45,213 bases of DNA from an uncultured Erysipelotrichaceae bacterium (GCA_902767245.1 CACXGO010000029.1:95598-140810); one strand, 5' to 3'. Counted from the stretch's first letter, positions 32,222 to 40,859 are shown. The notes: generated from the sequence alone by a model not told the origin. Translations and numbers: made by a program.

Positions 32222-34479
32222 TAACTTGCTAATAATACTATATCATTTTTATTAGTAGAAATAATTTCATCAATTAAACTTGATTCTATTTTATCTTTAA
32301 TATATTTATCAATTTTTCTTGCACCAAATAAATTATAATCAATATGATTTAATATATCTTTTTTAATTTTATTATCATATTTTACTTTTACTCCACGTTC
32401 AGCATATTTATCTACTAAACTATTTAATTTTTTAGAAATGATGTTATTTATATCAGTTTCATTTAGATAATTAAATTTAATAATACTATCAATTCGATTT
32501 ATAAATGATAAAGAATAATGTTCTTTTAAATCATTAATGCTTTTTTGGTTACTAAAACCTATTTTATTATTCTCATAGCCTACATTTGATGTCATTATAA
32601 TAACATAATTATTAAAGTGAACTATTCTTCCCATAGAATCTTTAATATAACTTTGATCTAATATTTGCAAGAAAAGATTTAAAACATCAGAATGAGCTTT
32701 TTCAATTTCATCTAATATAATGACTCCACTTGTATGTTCACGAATGTCTTCTAAAACATTGTGATTATCTTCATAGCCAACATATCCTGGTGGAGCACCA
32801 ATTATTTTGCTAACAGTATGTGGAAGTGAATATTCACTCATATCTAGTTTAATGATATTTTTACTTAAAATCTTAGCTGTTTCTAAAGCTAACATTGTTT
32901 TACCAACTCCTGTTGGCCCCACAAACATCATTGAATAACATTTTTGATCATCTTTAAATCCAAGTTTTAGGCGTTTAGAAAGTTTAATTACTGATTCTAG
33001 TGCTTCAGCTTGACCAATTATTCTATTTTTTAATTGATTTTCAATATTTTTTAAGATTTTTGGATTATCTGCGACAATTTCATAAATTGGCATTTTTGTT
33101 TTATGAGAAATCACACTTGCTATATCATTAATAGTTACTTCTTTTTGAGCTTTCATTACTTTTAATTCTAACCTATTTATTTTATTAATAAGTTCTTTTT
33201 CTCTTTCTTTAAGTTCATACAATTTCTTTGTATTTTTTAATTCCTTTTTTTCAGAAGATTTTAGTTCTACAAGCTTTTGAACCAAATTATTATATTTTTT
33301 ACTACCTACATTTTCATGAACACTTATGTTAGCTAATACTTCATCTAATATATCTATAGCAGCATCTGGTTCACTGCGATCATATATATATTTATCAGCA
33401 AATTCAACGATTTTTTCAATCATTTCATCACTAATTTTTACATGATGATAATCAGTATAAATATGTTTTATGTTTTTTAAAATATTAATCGTTTGCTCTT
33501 TTGTGGGGGCTTCAATTAATACTTTTTGAAATCTTCGTTCTAAAGCATGATCATGTTCAATAAACTTTTTATACTCTTCTAAAGTAGTTGCTCCAATTAC
33601 CTTTACTTTATTTCTAGCTAATGCTGGTTTAAAAATATTAGAAGCATCAATTGCACCTTCAGCTCCACCGGCACCAACCAATGTATGAATCTCATCAATA
33701 AAAAGAATAATATCATCATTTTCCTCAACTTCTTTGATTACTTTTTTAATTCTTTCTTCAAATTCACCTCGATATTTTGTTCCGGCAACAGCACTAGCCA
33801 TATCTAAACTAATAATTCTTTTATTTTTTAAATTGTTAGGAACACATCCATTAACAATTCTCCTGGCTAGTTCTTCAACAATTGCCGTTTTACCAACCCC
33901 TGCTTTACCAATCAATATTGGATTGTTTTTTGTCCTTCGTGATAAAATTTCTTCGATTCTTTCTATTTCTTCCTCACGATCTATTGCAGGGTCAAGTTCT
34001 AAAGCTTTAGCTTTTTTATTTAAATCAATTCCAAGTTCATCTAATAGTAATTTTTTACTCTTTTTCACTTTTTTATTTATAACTAATATATCATCTAAAT
34101 TTATGTCTAATTCAATTAATATGCGATATGCAATACCATCACCTTCAAGGATTAAATTGTTGAAAATTGAATCAATATTGACTTCGCGATTATCTTCATT
34201 AGCTTCATATATTGAATTTTCAATTATCTTTTTTAAAAGAGGTGTATAAATAAACATATCAGTAACTGAATCCCCATAACCAATCGTTTCAATAATCTCG
34301 TTTTTAACTTTTTCATATGTTAATCCTTGATTTGAAAGTTTTTTTGAAACATTGTTTTTAAAATGCATAATTGCAAGTAATACATGTTCTGTTCCAATGA
34401 AGGAATGTTTTAAAGCTACCATTTCGTCATGAGCAAGCATTAATACTTTACGAGCATCTTCTGTAAAATTTTTAAACAT
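32221..34479 (-). CDS. clpC: ATP-dependent Clp protease ATPase subunit ClpC
   Basis: Hsp100 unfoldase feeding ClpP. It has N-terminal Clp_N repeats (FTEDARKVLMLAHDE, GTEHVLLAI), then AAA domain 1 with GKAGVGKT and FIDEIHTLVGAG. A short coiled M-domain-like segment follows at about 395-445. AAA domain 2 has GPTGVGKT, ILDEIEKAH, and the loop IGF in NNKIGFSNQ that fits the ClpP-docking tripeptide. 752 residues, shorter than B. subtilis ClpC (about 810), mainly at the C-terminus and N-domain linker. ATG at 34479 with GGAGGG. No ctsR, mcsA or mcsB upstream, and no CtsR heptad repeat seen, so control differs from Bacillus. Confidence 0.94.
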   Translation of the reverse strand: MFKNFTEDARKVLMLAHDEMVALKHSFIGTEHVLLAIMHFKNNVSKKLSNQGLTYEKVKNEIIETIGYGDSVTDMFIYTPLLKKIIENSIYEANEDNREVNIDSIFNNLILEGDGIAYRILIELDINLDDILVINKKVKKSKKLLLDELGIDLNKKAKALELDPAIDREEEIERIEEILSRRTKNNPILIGKAGVGKTAIVEELARRIVNGCVPNNLKNKRIISLDMASAVAGTKYRGEFEERIKKVIKEVEENDDIILFIDEIHTLVGAGGAEGAIDASNIFKPALARNKVKVIGATTLEEYKKFIEHDHALERRFQKVLIEAPTKEQTINILKNIKHIYTDYHHVKISDEMIEKIVEFADKYIYDRSEPDAAIDILDEVLANISVHENVGSKKYNNLVQKLVELKSSEKKELKNTKKLYELKEREKELINKINRLELKVMKAQKEVTINDIASVISHKTKMPIYEIVADNPKILKNIENQLKNRIIGQAEALESVIKLSKRLKLGFKDDQKCYSMMFVGPTGVGKTMLALETAKILSKNIIKLDMSEYSLPHTVSKIIGAPPGYVGYEDNHNVLEDIREHTSGVIILDEIEKAHSDVLNLFLQILDQSYIKDSMGRIVHFNNYVIIMTSNVGYENNKIGFSNQKSINDLKEHYSLSFINRIDSIIKFNYLNETDINNIISKKLNSLVDKYAERGVKVKYDNKIKKDILNHIDYNLFGARKIDKYIKDKIESSLIDEIISTNKNDIVLLAS

Positions 34480-34541
34480 TTTTTCCCTCCATAATTATTC
34501 TATGAATATTATGAACATTTAATATGATTTTTAAACAAGAA

Positions 34542-34571
34542 AAAAATCTAAAACTTTCGCTTTAGATTTTT
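34542..34571 (-). terminator. trxA terminator
   Basis: 11-bp stem AAAAATCTAAA/TTTAGATTTTT with an 8-base loop and T run. Confidence 0.75.
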
Positions 34572-34861
34572 GTTGATAACCAATTCTTTAAATCAGCTAG
34601 TTCTTGATAACCAATTTTTTTATCAATAACTTCACCATCTTTAAATAAATATAATGCTGGAATACTCATAATACCATAATTCCTTGCAATATCCTCAAAT
34701 AAATCAACATTTACTTTTATAACATTATATTCTTTGCTTATTTCTTCCAAATTTGGACTTAGCATTTTACATGGTCCACACCAATCAGCATAAAAATCAA
34801 CTAAAACCAATCCTTTGGCAATAAGTTCATTAAAATTTTCTTCTTTACTGAGCAATTTCAT
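34562..34861 (-). CDS. trxA: Thioredoxin
   Basis: Dithiol reductant of 99 residues with the active site ADWCGPCK near residue 30, the preceding VLVDFYA strand, the cis-Pro segment MSIPALYLFKDG and the closing G....L..WL helix. ATG at 34861 with GGAGG, starting inside the end of the cvpA-like gene (17-base overlap), so translation is coupled. Confidence 0.95.
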   Translation of the reverse strand: MKLLSKEENFNELIAKGLVLVDFYADWCGPCKMLSPNLEEISKEYNVIKVNVDLFEDIARNYGIMSIPALYLFKDGEVIDKKIGYQELADLKNWLSTKI

Positions 34862-35651
34862 CTGTTTCTTCCTCCATTTCTTCAGTTTCTTCTAAATCTT
34901 TAACACCTTCTATATTATTTTCTAATTCTTCAGGTTCGTTTGTTAATCTATATTTTTGTAAAATACTTTCAACATCGTTTATTTGAATCTTGCCTTTTTC
35001 AATTAATTTATCAACTGAATCAATTGAAATAATCTTATATTTTAGAAATAAATCCAAGCTTTCTAAATTAAATGTTTCAGCATCTTCACCATCATAAGTT
35101 TCTTTTAACCTTTCAAAATCTTTAATCATTACTAAAGAATCATCTGAAATACTGGATAAAATCGGAGTTTCTTTTAATATTGGATCACGATATTTTGAAT
35201 TCTGCATCTCTACAATATTAAATACTGAAAGTGAAAACACATACAAAAACACAAAACTTATAACATACCCTTCAACTATTCCAATTAATAATCCTGCTAT
35301 TTTTGATGGTATTGTTAAAATAATTGTTGCCTTAAATATTTTTTCAATTAATTTTGATATTTTAATAAATATTTTTAGTAAAATTCCAAGTACAATTAAA
35401 ACAATCAGAAAAGCAATTACTTCATAAAATAAAATATTAATAACTGAAATATTTTTGAAAAAACCACCAAATTTAAAAAACGGAAGATTTTCATATAAAA
35501 GAACTGAAACATAATTTTTAAAGGTAAATGCCAAAATAACTATTAAAATTGTTCCCACAAATGAAACAATTGAATGAACAAAACCACGTTTAAATCCTAC
35601 TATAGCAAATATAATAATTATTAATATTATAAGAGCATCAATAATATTCAT
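34845..35651 (-). CDS. CvpA family membrane protein
   Basis: 268 residues. It starts MNIIDALIILIIIIFAIVGFKRGFVHSIVSFVG, the CvpA/YshB opening (D-x-x-I-hydrophobic stretch, G-x-x-RG). Four membrane helices in the first 135 residues are followed by a long soluble, acidic C-terminal region that ends in many Glu (EETEEMEEETDE). The tail is longer than in CvpA of E. coli. Role in colicin V export/cell-envelope functions is known for the family but ill-defined. It is divergent from rnhC and upstream of trxA, as in the Bacillus rnhC-zapA-cvpA-...-trxA region. ATG at 35651 with GGAGG. Confidence 0.85.
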   Translation of the reverse strand: MNIIDALIILIIIIFAIVGFKRGFVHSIVSFVGTILIVILAFTFKNYVSVLLYENLPFFKFGGFFKNISVINILFYEVIAFLIVLIVLGILLKIFIKISKLIEKIFKATIILTIPSKIAGLLIGIVEGYVISFVFLYVFSLSVFNIVEMQNSKYRDPILKETPILSSISDDSLVMIKDFERLKETYDGEDAETFNLESLDLFLKYKIISIDSVDKLIEKGKIQINDVESILQKYRLTNEPEELENNIEGVKDLEETEEMEEETDEIAQ

Positions 35652-35716
35652 ATATTTCCTCCTAGTTAAATTATATTATATTTTTTTAATAAAATAAAGC
35701 CAAATGAAAAAAAGTG

Positions 35717-35725
35717 TGGTAAAAT
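35717..35725 (+). promoter_or_regulatory. Extended -10 promoter of rnhC
   Basis: TGGTAAAAT, TGn plus -10, about 25 bases before the rnhC start; weak -35. A minus-strand TATAAT cluster for the cvpA-like gene lies at about 35670-35682. Confidence 0.45.
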
Positions 35726-35749
35726 AATTATGATAGGGAGCGTGTTAAA

Positions 35750-36694
35750 ATGACCATAACTGTTAAAATAACTGAAAAAACGAAAGAAATGATGATTGAT
35801 TTTTATAAAGATCATCTTCGTCCTAAAACACCACAATATGCTGTTTTTCAAGCTGAAGATGGTGATACCGTATTAACTTTATATGAATCAGGAAAAGCTG
35901 TTTTTCAAGGAAAAGATGCTGATTTAGCAAGTGAGTATTGGATTGAAACTGAAAAAATTAATGCTGGAGTTGTACATTATACTAATAGTGACGAAAATAA
36001 AAAAGACAAAAAAGAAATAAAACGTGACTATAAACTATATAATGCCTCAACTGTTGGTTCTGATGAAGTTGGAACCGGTGATTATTTTGGTCCAATTGTT
36101 GTAACTGCTTGCTATGTTAATAAAAGTAATATTCCTTTTTTAGAAGAACTTGGAGTTCGCGATTCTAAAAAATTAACTGACGAAAAAATTTTAGAGATTG
36201 TACCTCAGATAATTAAAGTAATCCCATATAACACTGTTATTTTATCAAATACTGAGTATAATGAACGTTATAGTTCTAATATTAATATGAATGCAATTAA
36301 AGCAATTATGCACAATAAAGTATTAAATAATATAACTAAGGAAAATCCTGATTATGAATATGCCGTTGTTGATCAGTTTACATATCCTAATGCCTATTTC
36401 AGTTATTTAAAAACAAACCCATGCATTTTTAGAAATGTAACTTTTTTAACAAAAGCTGAAGATCAAGTTCTTTCAGTTGCTTGTGCATCAGTTATAAGTC
36501 GTTATGTATTTTTAAAAGAAATGGGTAAAATATGTAAAGAAGTTGGTTGTTTAATTCCTAAAGGAGCATCAACAGCTGTTGATGAATGTGGACTTAAGAT
36601 AGTTCAAGAACATGGTTTTGATAAATTAAAAGAAATTGCAAAATTAAACTTTAAAAATACTGATAAAATCAAAGCATTAATGAAAGAAGCATAA
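35750..36694 (+). CDS. rnhC: Ribonuclease HIII
   Basis: Hydrolyses RNA in RNA-DNA hybrids. 314 residues, with an N-terminal TBP-like (DUF3378) substrate-binding domain (TPQYAVFQAEDGDTVLTLYESGKAVFQG) and a catalytic domain with GSDEVGTGDYFGPIVV, where type HII has DEVGRGP. Other motifs are VRDSKKLTD, VVDQF and ASVISRYVFL. ATG at 35750 with AGGGAG. One of few plus-strand genes, divergent from cvpA as in Bacillus. Coexists with RNase HII in this genome. Confidence 0.96.
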   Translation: MTITVKITEKTKEMMIDFYKDHLRPKTPQYAVFQAEDGDTVLTLYESGKAVFQGKDADLASEYWIETEKINAGVVHYTNSDENKKDKKEIKRDYKLYNASTVGSDEVGTGDYFGPIVVTACYVNKSNIPFLEELGVRDSKKLTDEKILEIVPQIIKVIPYNTVILSNTEYNERYSSNINMNAIKAIMHNKVLNNITKENPDYEYAVVDQFTYPNAYFSYLKTNPCIFRNVTFLTKAEDQVLSVACASVISRYVFLKEMGKICKEVGCLIPKGASTAVDECGLKIVQEHGFDKLKEIAKLNFKNTDKIKALMKEA

Positions 36695-36695
36695 A

Positions 36696-36721
36696 AAAAA
36701 CATTGGATAACCAATGTTTTT
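36696..36721. terminator. Shared terminator of rnhC and the pilin gene
   Basis: 11-bp stem AAAAACATTGG/CCAATGTTTTT with a 4-base loop between convergent genes; A and T runs on both sides. Confidence 0.85.
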
Positions 36722-36917
36722 ATTTGTCTACACAAACTCCTTCGCCAGGACTTGAACCTTCAACATAAACCTTGTCAAACATAGCACAAGAAGATTTTGT
36801 AATTGAATCTTGCAAGTATCCACCAAGCAATTTAACTAAACTTACAACAATTACACTTATAACTGCAATGATAAGTAAATATTCAACTAATGCTTGACCT
36901 TTATTATTTAACTTCAT
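36720..36917 (-). CDS. Flp-type pilin
   Basis: 65-residue class III-type prepilin. A short basic leader ends KLNNKG, then mature QALVEYLLIIAVISVIVVSLVKLLG: Glu at mature position 5 and the hydrophobic helix typical of Flp/Tad pilins. Cleavage would fall after G7. The tail has two Cys (C43, C62), which could form a disulphide. ATG at 36917 with GGAGG. No tad export genes or prepilin peptidase lie in the window; a DUF192 gene, often found near tad loci, is divergent next to it. Confidence 0.85.
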   Translation of the reverse strand: MKLNNKGQALVEYLLIIAVISVIVVSLVKLLGGYLQDSITKSSCAMFDKVYVEGSSPGEGVCVDK

Positions 36918-36966
36918 AATTAAATCCTCCGCTATCTTTATCTAATATAAGTTTAACCTTTTTTTC

Positions 36967-36996
36967 TTGTTTTGTCAAATGTTTTTATGTTAAAAT
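36967..36996 (+). promoter_or_regulatory. Promoter of the DUF192 gene
   Basis: TTGTTT, 18 bases, TAAAAT with TGn in front. The -10 ends only 4 bases before the ATG, so the transcript may start at or within the first codons. Confidence 0.5.
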
Positions 36997-37000
36997 ATAT

Positions 37001-37297
37001 ATGGTGAAATGTGTGAAAAATTGTGTTAAATTTAAAGATCGTTTAATTGGAAATATGTTCCATAAAAATATCACTGATATGTGTTTTCCAAAATGTAATA
37101 GCATTCACACTTTTTTTATGTTTAAACCAATTGATGTTTATATGACTGATAAAAATAATAAGATATTATATATTTATAAAAGTTTAAAACCATATAGAAT
37201 TGTTTGGCCCAAAAAAAATATTTATTATACATATGAAACTAGTATAGATAAATATAATTTTAAAATTAATGACATTTTTAAAGAAAGAAAGAATTAA
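37001..37297 (+). CDS. DUF192 family protein
   Basis: 98 residues with the family hallmark CNSIHTFFMFKPIDVYMTDKNNKIL, then SLKPYRIVWPKK. This corresponds to the DUF192 order: a short N-terminal R-x-x-G, the CNSIHTFFM strand, IDV-(L/F)-D, and LKPW. Molecular role unknown; often encoded near tad/Flp pilus genes, which fits the neighbour here. There is no ribosome site before the ATG at 37001 and the promoter abuts it. A leaderless start at ATG 37001 or GTG 37004 is possible. Extra Cys residues lie near the N-terminus (C4, C8). Confidence 0.82.
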   Translation: MVKCVKNCVKFKDRLIGNMFHKNITDMCFPKCNSIHTFFMFKPIDVYMTDKNNKILYIYKSLKPYRIVWPKKNIYYTYETSIDKYNFKINDIFKERKN

Positions 37298-37314
37298 AAA
37301 CTCTTTCTTTCTTT
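37280..37314. terminator. Shared terminator between convergent genes
   Basis: 13-bp stem AAAGAAAGAAAGA/TCTTTCTTTCTTT with a 9-base loop. Serves the DUF192 gene (+) and the 104-residue gene (-). Confidence 0.85.
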
Positions 37315-37608
37315 TTTAAATATATAATCTCCTAATGAAACTTCCCTAGTCACTTCTACTTTGTCTTCTTTATAACCATATGCATTACCTGATTCATCAT
37401 AAACTAAATTATAATCTTCTGGCACAAAATAGTTATAAGCTATAACACCATTTGCATACTCTTGACTAGTTAAAATTGCTGGAACTTTTTCAATACTAAC
37501 TTCCTCTACTTTTACCGGAACCTTTACTAATTCAAGTGCCATCCCTGCTGAAAGTGCAAGAAAAAATCCACCTGTTAATAATAATCTACTTTTTTTATCT
37601 TTATTCAT
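37294..37608 (-). CDS. Hypothetical exported/anchored protein, 104 residues
   Basis: Not recognised. It has a basic start (MNKDKKSR) and a hydrophobic stretch LLLTGGFFLALSAGMALELV that fits a signal peptide or anchor. The outer part of about 75 residues is acidic and Tyr-rich (YANGVIAYNYFVPEDYNLVYDE), ending in KKERKSF. The start at 37608 is chosen because AAGGA lies 7 bases ahead; an ATG at 37614 has no spacing. Own promoter and a shared terminator. Function unknown. Confidence 0.7.
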   Translation of the reverse strand: MNKDKKSRLLLTGGFFLALSAGMALELVKVPVKVEEVSIEKVPAILTSQEYANGVIAYNYFVPEDYNLVYDESGNAYGYKEDKVEVTREVSLGDYIFKKERKSF

Positions 37609-37631
37609 ATTCATTCCTTCTCAAGAATAAT

Positions 37632-37659
37632 ATGATATCATTTTTAGATAATTTGTCAA
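37632..37659 (-). promoter_or_regulatory. Promoter of the 104-residue gene
   Basis: TTGACA, 16 bases, TATCAT with TGn ahead, on the minus strand. Confidence 0.6.
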
Positions 37660-37660
37660 A

Positions 37661-38932
37661 TTAGTCCCTATATTCAAATTCTAAATCAAGAATTCTAACA
37701 TTATCTCCATCTTGAGCTCCAAGTTCTTTTAATTTATCATCTATTCCTAGTTTTCGAAGTTTATTTGCAAATCTTAAAACTGATTCATCGGTTTGAAATT
37801 TAGTCATTTTTAAAATCTTTTCAACTTTTTCGCCACTTATTACCCAAGTATTACCATCTTTTGTTATTTCAAATGGTTGTTCTTCTTTAAATTTGTATAA
37901 TACATGACTTTCAAATTTTTCATCTTCATATAATGGAGTTTTTTTGATTTCATCTAATAAATCAGCTAAACGATAAAGAACTTTATCAATTCCTTCTTTA
38001 GTTATAGTAGAAATTGGAAATATTTCTACATCAACTTTAGCTTTAAATTTTTCTAAATTTTCTTTAGCATTTGGTAAATCCATTTTATTTGCAATTACAA
38101 TTTGTTTTTTAGTTAATAAATTTGTTTTAAAGTTTTCTAATTCTTTATTTATAATTAAATAGTCTTCATATGGATCGCGACCTTCACTTGAACCCATATC
38201 AACAATATGAGCAATAACTCTTGTTCTTTCAATATGCTTTAAAAATTCATCACCTAAGCCTTCACCTAAAGAAGCACCTTCAATTAAACCTGGTAAATCT
38301 GCAACAACAAAAGAACGATTATCATTTGTTGTTACAACACCTAAATTAGGAACCAAAGTTGTAAAATGATATGCTCCTATTTTTGGCCTTGCTTTTGATA
38401 TACAAGAAATAAATGTTGATTTCCCAACACTAGGCATTCCAACCAAACCAACATCTGCTAAAAGCTTTAATTCAACTTTAACTTTCCTCGTTTCGCCTGG
38501 TTCTCCATTTTCAGCATAGCTTGGGCATAGATTTGAACGAGTTGCTAATGCCATATTTCCACGACCACCACGGCCACCTTTTGCAACTAATATTTCATCA
38601 TTATTTTTAACTAAGTCCCCTAAAATTAGGCCTGTTTCTTGATCGGTTATTATAGTACCAACCGGGACTTTGACAATAACATCTGAAGCACTAGCTCCAG
38701 TCATTCCCTTTCCAAGTCCATTTTCACCTTTATCGCCTCTTATAACACGACGATATCTTAAATCAATTAAAGTATTTAAGCCTTCATCAGCTTTAAATAT
38801 AATATTTCCACCATGGCCTCCATTTCCACCATATGGGCCACCCATTTCAACATATTTTTCACGACGGTATGCCATACAGCCATTACCACCATTACCAGCA
38901 ATTAGTTCTACTGTTACTTCATCAAGAAACAT
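37661..38932 (-). CDS. obg: GTPase Obg (CgtA)
   Basis: Ribosome-assembly and stress-linked GTPase. The Gly-rich Obg fold has GNGGNGCMAYRREKYVEMGGPYGGNGG. The G domain has GMPSVGKS, DLPGLIEGA and NKMDLP. The C-terminal OCT domain follows (PFEITKDGNTWVISGEKVEKIL). 423 residues. The start at 38932 follows GAGGTGAT; a longer reading to 38962 runs into the promoter region. In Bacillus obg follows rpmA after spo0B. Here obg lies beyond fhs and no spo0B is present. Confidence 0.97.
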   Translation of the reverse strand: MFLDEVTVELIAGNGGNGCMAYRREKYVEMGGPYGGNGGHGGNIIFKADEGLNTLIDLRYRRVIRGDKGENGLGKGMTGASASDVIVKVPVGTIITDQETGLILGDLVKNNDEILVAKGGRGGRGNMALATRSNLCPSYAENGEPGETRKVKVELKLLADVGLVGMPSVGKSTFISCISKARPKIGAYHFTTLVPNLGVVTTNDNRSFVVADLPGLIEGASLGEGLGDEFLKHIERTRVIAHIVDMGSSEGRDPYEDYLIINKELENFKTNLLTKKQIVIANKMDLPNAKENLEKFKAKVDVEIFPISTITKEGIDKVLYRLADLLDEIKKTPLYEDEKFESHVLYKFKEEQPFEITKDGNTWVISGEKVEKILKMTKFQTDESVLRFANKLRKLGIDDKLKELGAQDGDNVRILDLEFEYRD

Positions 38933-38965
38933 AATTATCACCTCTTTTATTACTACTGGCATTTG

Positions 38966-38974
38966 ATTATAACA
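38966..38974 (-). promoter_or_regulatory. Extended -10 promoter of obg
   Basis: TGTTATAAT on the minus strand, directly following the T run of the terminator at 38980-38999. Confidence 0.45.
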
Positions 38975-38979
38975 AAAAA

Positions 38980-38999
38980 AGATATTTAAATCAATATCT
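38980..38999 (-). terminator. Terminator of the 40-residue gene
   Basis: 7-bp stem AGATATT/AATATCT, 6-base loop, seven T. It includes the TAG stop. Confidence 0.65.
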
Positions 39000-39120
39000 A
39001 TTTATTTCCTTTAAGAGTGATACCTAATAAAATCACAATTATAACAACTAAACCAATAATTATGTAGTTTAGATTGCCAGATGTAGTTTGATTTGTAACT
39101 GTTATAAGAAATTGTTTCAC
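38998..39120 (-). CDS. 40-residue single-helix membrane peptide
   Basis: Short gene with GTG start at 39120, an AGGTGAT site 5 bases ahead, a good promoter (TTGTTA-17-TATAAT) and its own terminator. The product is a polar N-terminus MKQFLITVTNQTTSGNLN followed by a helix (YIIIGLVVIIVILLGI) and TLKGNK. It resembles the tail of a surface protein but lacks LPxTG. Not recognised; possibly a small membrane protein or type I toxin-like peptide, without evidence for either. A complete expression unit argues that it is real. Confidence 0.65.
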   Translation of the reverse strand: MKQFLITVTNQTTSGNLNYIIIGLVVIIVILLGITLKGNK

Positions 39121-39138
39121 TACTATCACCTATAATAA

Positions 39139-39167
39139 ATTATATCAAATTTAACAAATTATAACAA
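39139..39167 (-). promoter_or_regulatory. Promoter of the 40-residue gene
   Basis: TTGTTA, 17 bases, TATAAT with TGA ahead of it, on the minus strand. Confidence 0.6.
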
Positions 39168-39170
39168 TAA

Positions 39171-39195
39171 AAAGTCATGTTAATTACATGACTTT
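39171..39195 (-). terminator. fhs terminator
   Basis: 10-bp stem AAAGTCATGT/ACATGACTTT with a 5-base loop and T run. Confidence 0.8.
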
Positions 39196-39200
39196 ACATT

Positions 39201-40859
39201 TTAATATAAACCACTGATTTTTCCGTTTTTGCTAATCTTCATTTTTAAATATGCTGGTTCTTTTGATAGCCCTGGCATTGTCATAATATTTCCCATCAAG
39301 CAAACAATAAAACCTGCTCCTGACGATAATCTAACATCTGTTACAGTCATTGTAAATCCCTTTGGAGCACCTAAAACTTTTTGATCATCAGTCAATGAAT
39401 ATTGAGTCTTGGCAATGCAAACTGGAAGAGATGCAAAACCATTTTTCTCGTATTCTTTGATTTTTTCTTTAGCTAATTCTCCAAAATCAACTTTAGATGC
39501 ATGATATATTTCATGACATATAGTTTCAATTTTTGATTTAATACTGCTTTCATAATCATAAAGCGGCTTATAATCTACCTTTTGATTACATAATTCTATA
39601 ATCTTTTCTGCTAATTTAATGCCACCTAGTGATCCTTTGCTAAAGCATTCTGAAATTTCAAATAAAACTCCCATTTTTTCAACATATTCTTTGACAAATT
39701 TTATTTCTTTTTCAGTGTCAAAATCAAACTTATTTAAACACACAATAATATTTTTAGTGTACTTTTGCATATTTAAAATATGTGTTTTTAAGTTTTCAAT
39801 ACCTTTTTTTATAGCCTCAATATTTTCTTTATTGATATCTTCTTTTATGACTCCACCATTATATTTCATACTGCGAATTGTAGCATTAATAACTATTGCA
39901 TTCGGTTTTAAATTAGCAAGTGGACACTTAATATCTAAAAACTTTTCTGCTCCTAAATCAGCTCCAAATCCTGCTTCTGTAACCACATAATCAGCAAGTT
40001 TTAGACCCATTTTAGTTGCAATAATACTATTGCATCCATGTGCAATGTTAGCAAAAGGTCCACCATGAATAATGGCTGGATTATTTTCTAAAGTTTGAAC
40101 TAAATTTGGTTTAATGGCATCTTTTAAAACTAAAGCTAAGGCATCAACACATTTTAAATCACGTGCAAAAATCATTTTACCATTTTGGTTGTAACCAATT
40201 AAAATATTTCCTAGTCTTCTTTTTAAATCAGTTATATCAGTGGCAAGGCATAGAATCGCCATAATTTCACTTGCTACTGTAATATTATACTTATCATTTC
40301 TTTCTAATCCTTTATTATCATATTTTAAAATAACATTACGGACTGCTCTATCGTTAAGATCAACGCATCTTTGAAATGCAATTCTATTCAAATCTAATCT
40401 CAAAGCATTTCCTTGAAAAATGTGATTATCAATAATAGCGCAAAGCAAATTATTACATGTTTCAACAGCATGAATATCACCTGTAAAATGCAAATTTATA
40501 TCTTCCATAGGAACAACTTGGGCATAACCACCACCAGTAGCTCCACCTTTTATGCCAAAAACTGGACCTAAAGACGGTTCTCTTAAAACAACTACACTTT
40601 TTTTACCAATTCTATTTAAAGCGTCATTGATTCCAATACTCATCGTAGTTTTACCTTCACCAAATGGAGTTGGATTAGTACTAGTAACTAAAATTAATTT
40701 CCCGTTATTTTTTCTTTCTAATTTCTTCGTTATATCTAAACTAATCTTAGCTTTAGTCTTACCATAACATTCTAAATATCTACTACTAATATCTAACTTT
40801 TTAGCAATTTTTCTAATGTCAAGTTTTTTTGCTTTATTACTTATTTCTATATCTGTCAT
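39201..40859 (-). CDS. fhs: Formate--tetrahydrofolate ligase
   Basis: Makes 10-formyl-tetrahydrofolate from formate with ATP for purine and formyl-Met synthesis. 552 residues. P-loop-like TSTNPTPFGEGKTTMSIG, then LREPSLGPVFGIKGGATGGGYAQVVPMEDINLHFTGD, HGGPFANIAHGCNS and VVTEAGFGADLGAEKFLDIKC, all family hallmarks. ATG at 40859 with GGAGGTG. Single-gene unit by its flanking terminators. Confidence 0.97.
   Translation of the reverse strand: MTDIEISNKAKKLDIRKIAKKLDISSRYLECYGKTKAKISLDITKKLERKNNGKLILVTSTNPTPFGEGKTTMSIGINDALNRIGKKSVVVLREPSLGPVFGIKGGATGGGYAQVVPMEDINLHFTGDIHAVETCNNLLCAIIDNHIFQGNALRLDLNRIAFQRCVDLNDRAVRNVILKYDNKGLERNDKYNITVASEIMAILCLATDITDLKRRLGNILIGYNQNGKMIFARDLKCVDALALVLKDAIKPNLVQTLENNPAIIHGGPFANIAHGCNSIIATKMGLKLADYVVTEAGFGADLGAEKFLDIKCPLANLKPNAIVINATIRSMKYNGGVIKEDINKENIEAIKKGIENLKTHILNMQKYTKNIIVCLNKFDFDTEKEIKFVKEYVEKMGVLFEISECFSKGSLGGIKLAEKIIELCNQKVDYKPLYDYESSIKSKIETICHEIYHASKVDFGELAKEKIKEYEKNGFASLPVCIAKTQYSLTDDQKVLGAPKGFTMTVTDVRLSSGAGFIVCLMGNIMTMPGLSKEPAYLKMKISKNGKISGLY

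Noticed and set aside
33734-34249. 171-codon plus-strand frame inside clpC
   Set aside because: Antisense shadow of a well-conserved AAA domain; low-complexity Ser/Leu product.
34480-34545. CIRCE or CtsR operator before clpC
   Set aside because: Neither the inverted repeat nor the heptad repeat was found in the short upstream region.
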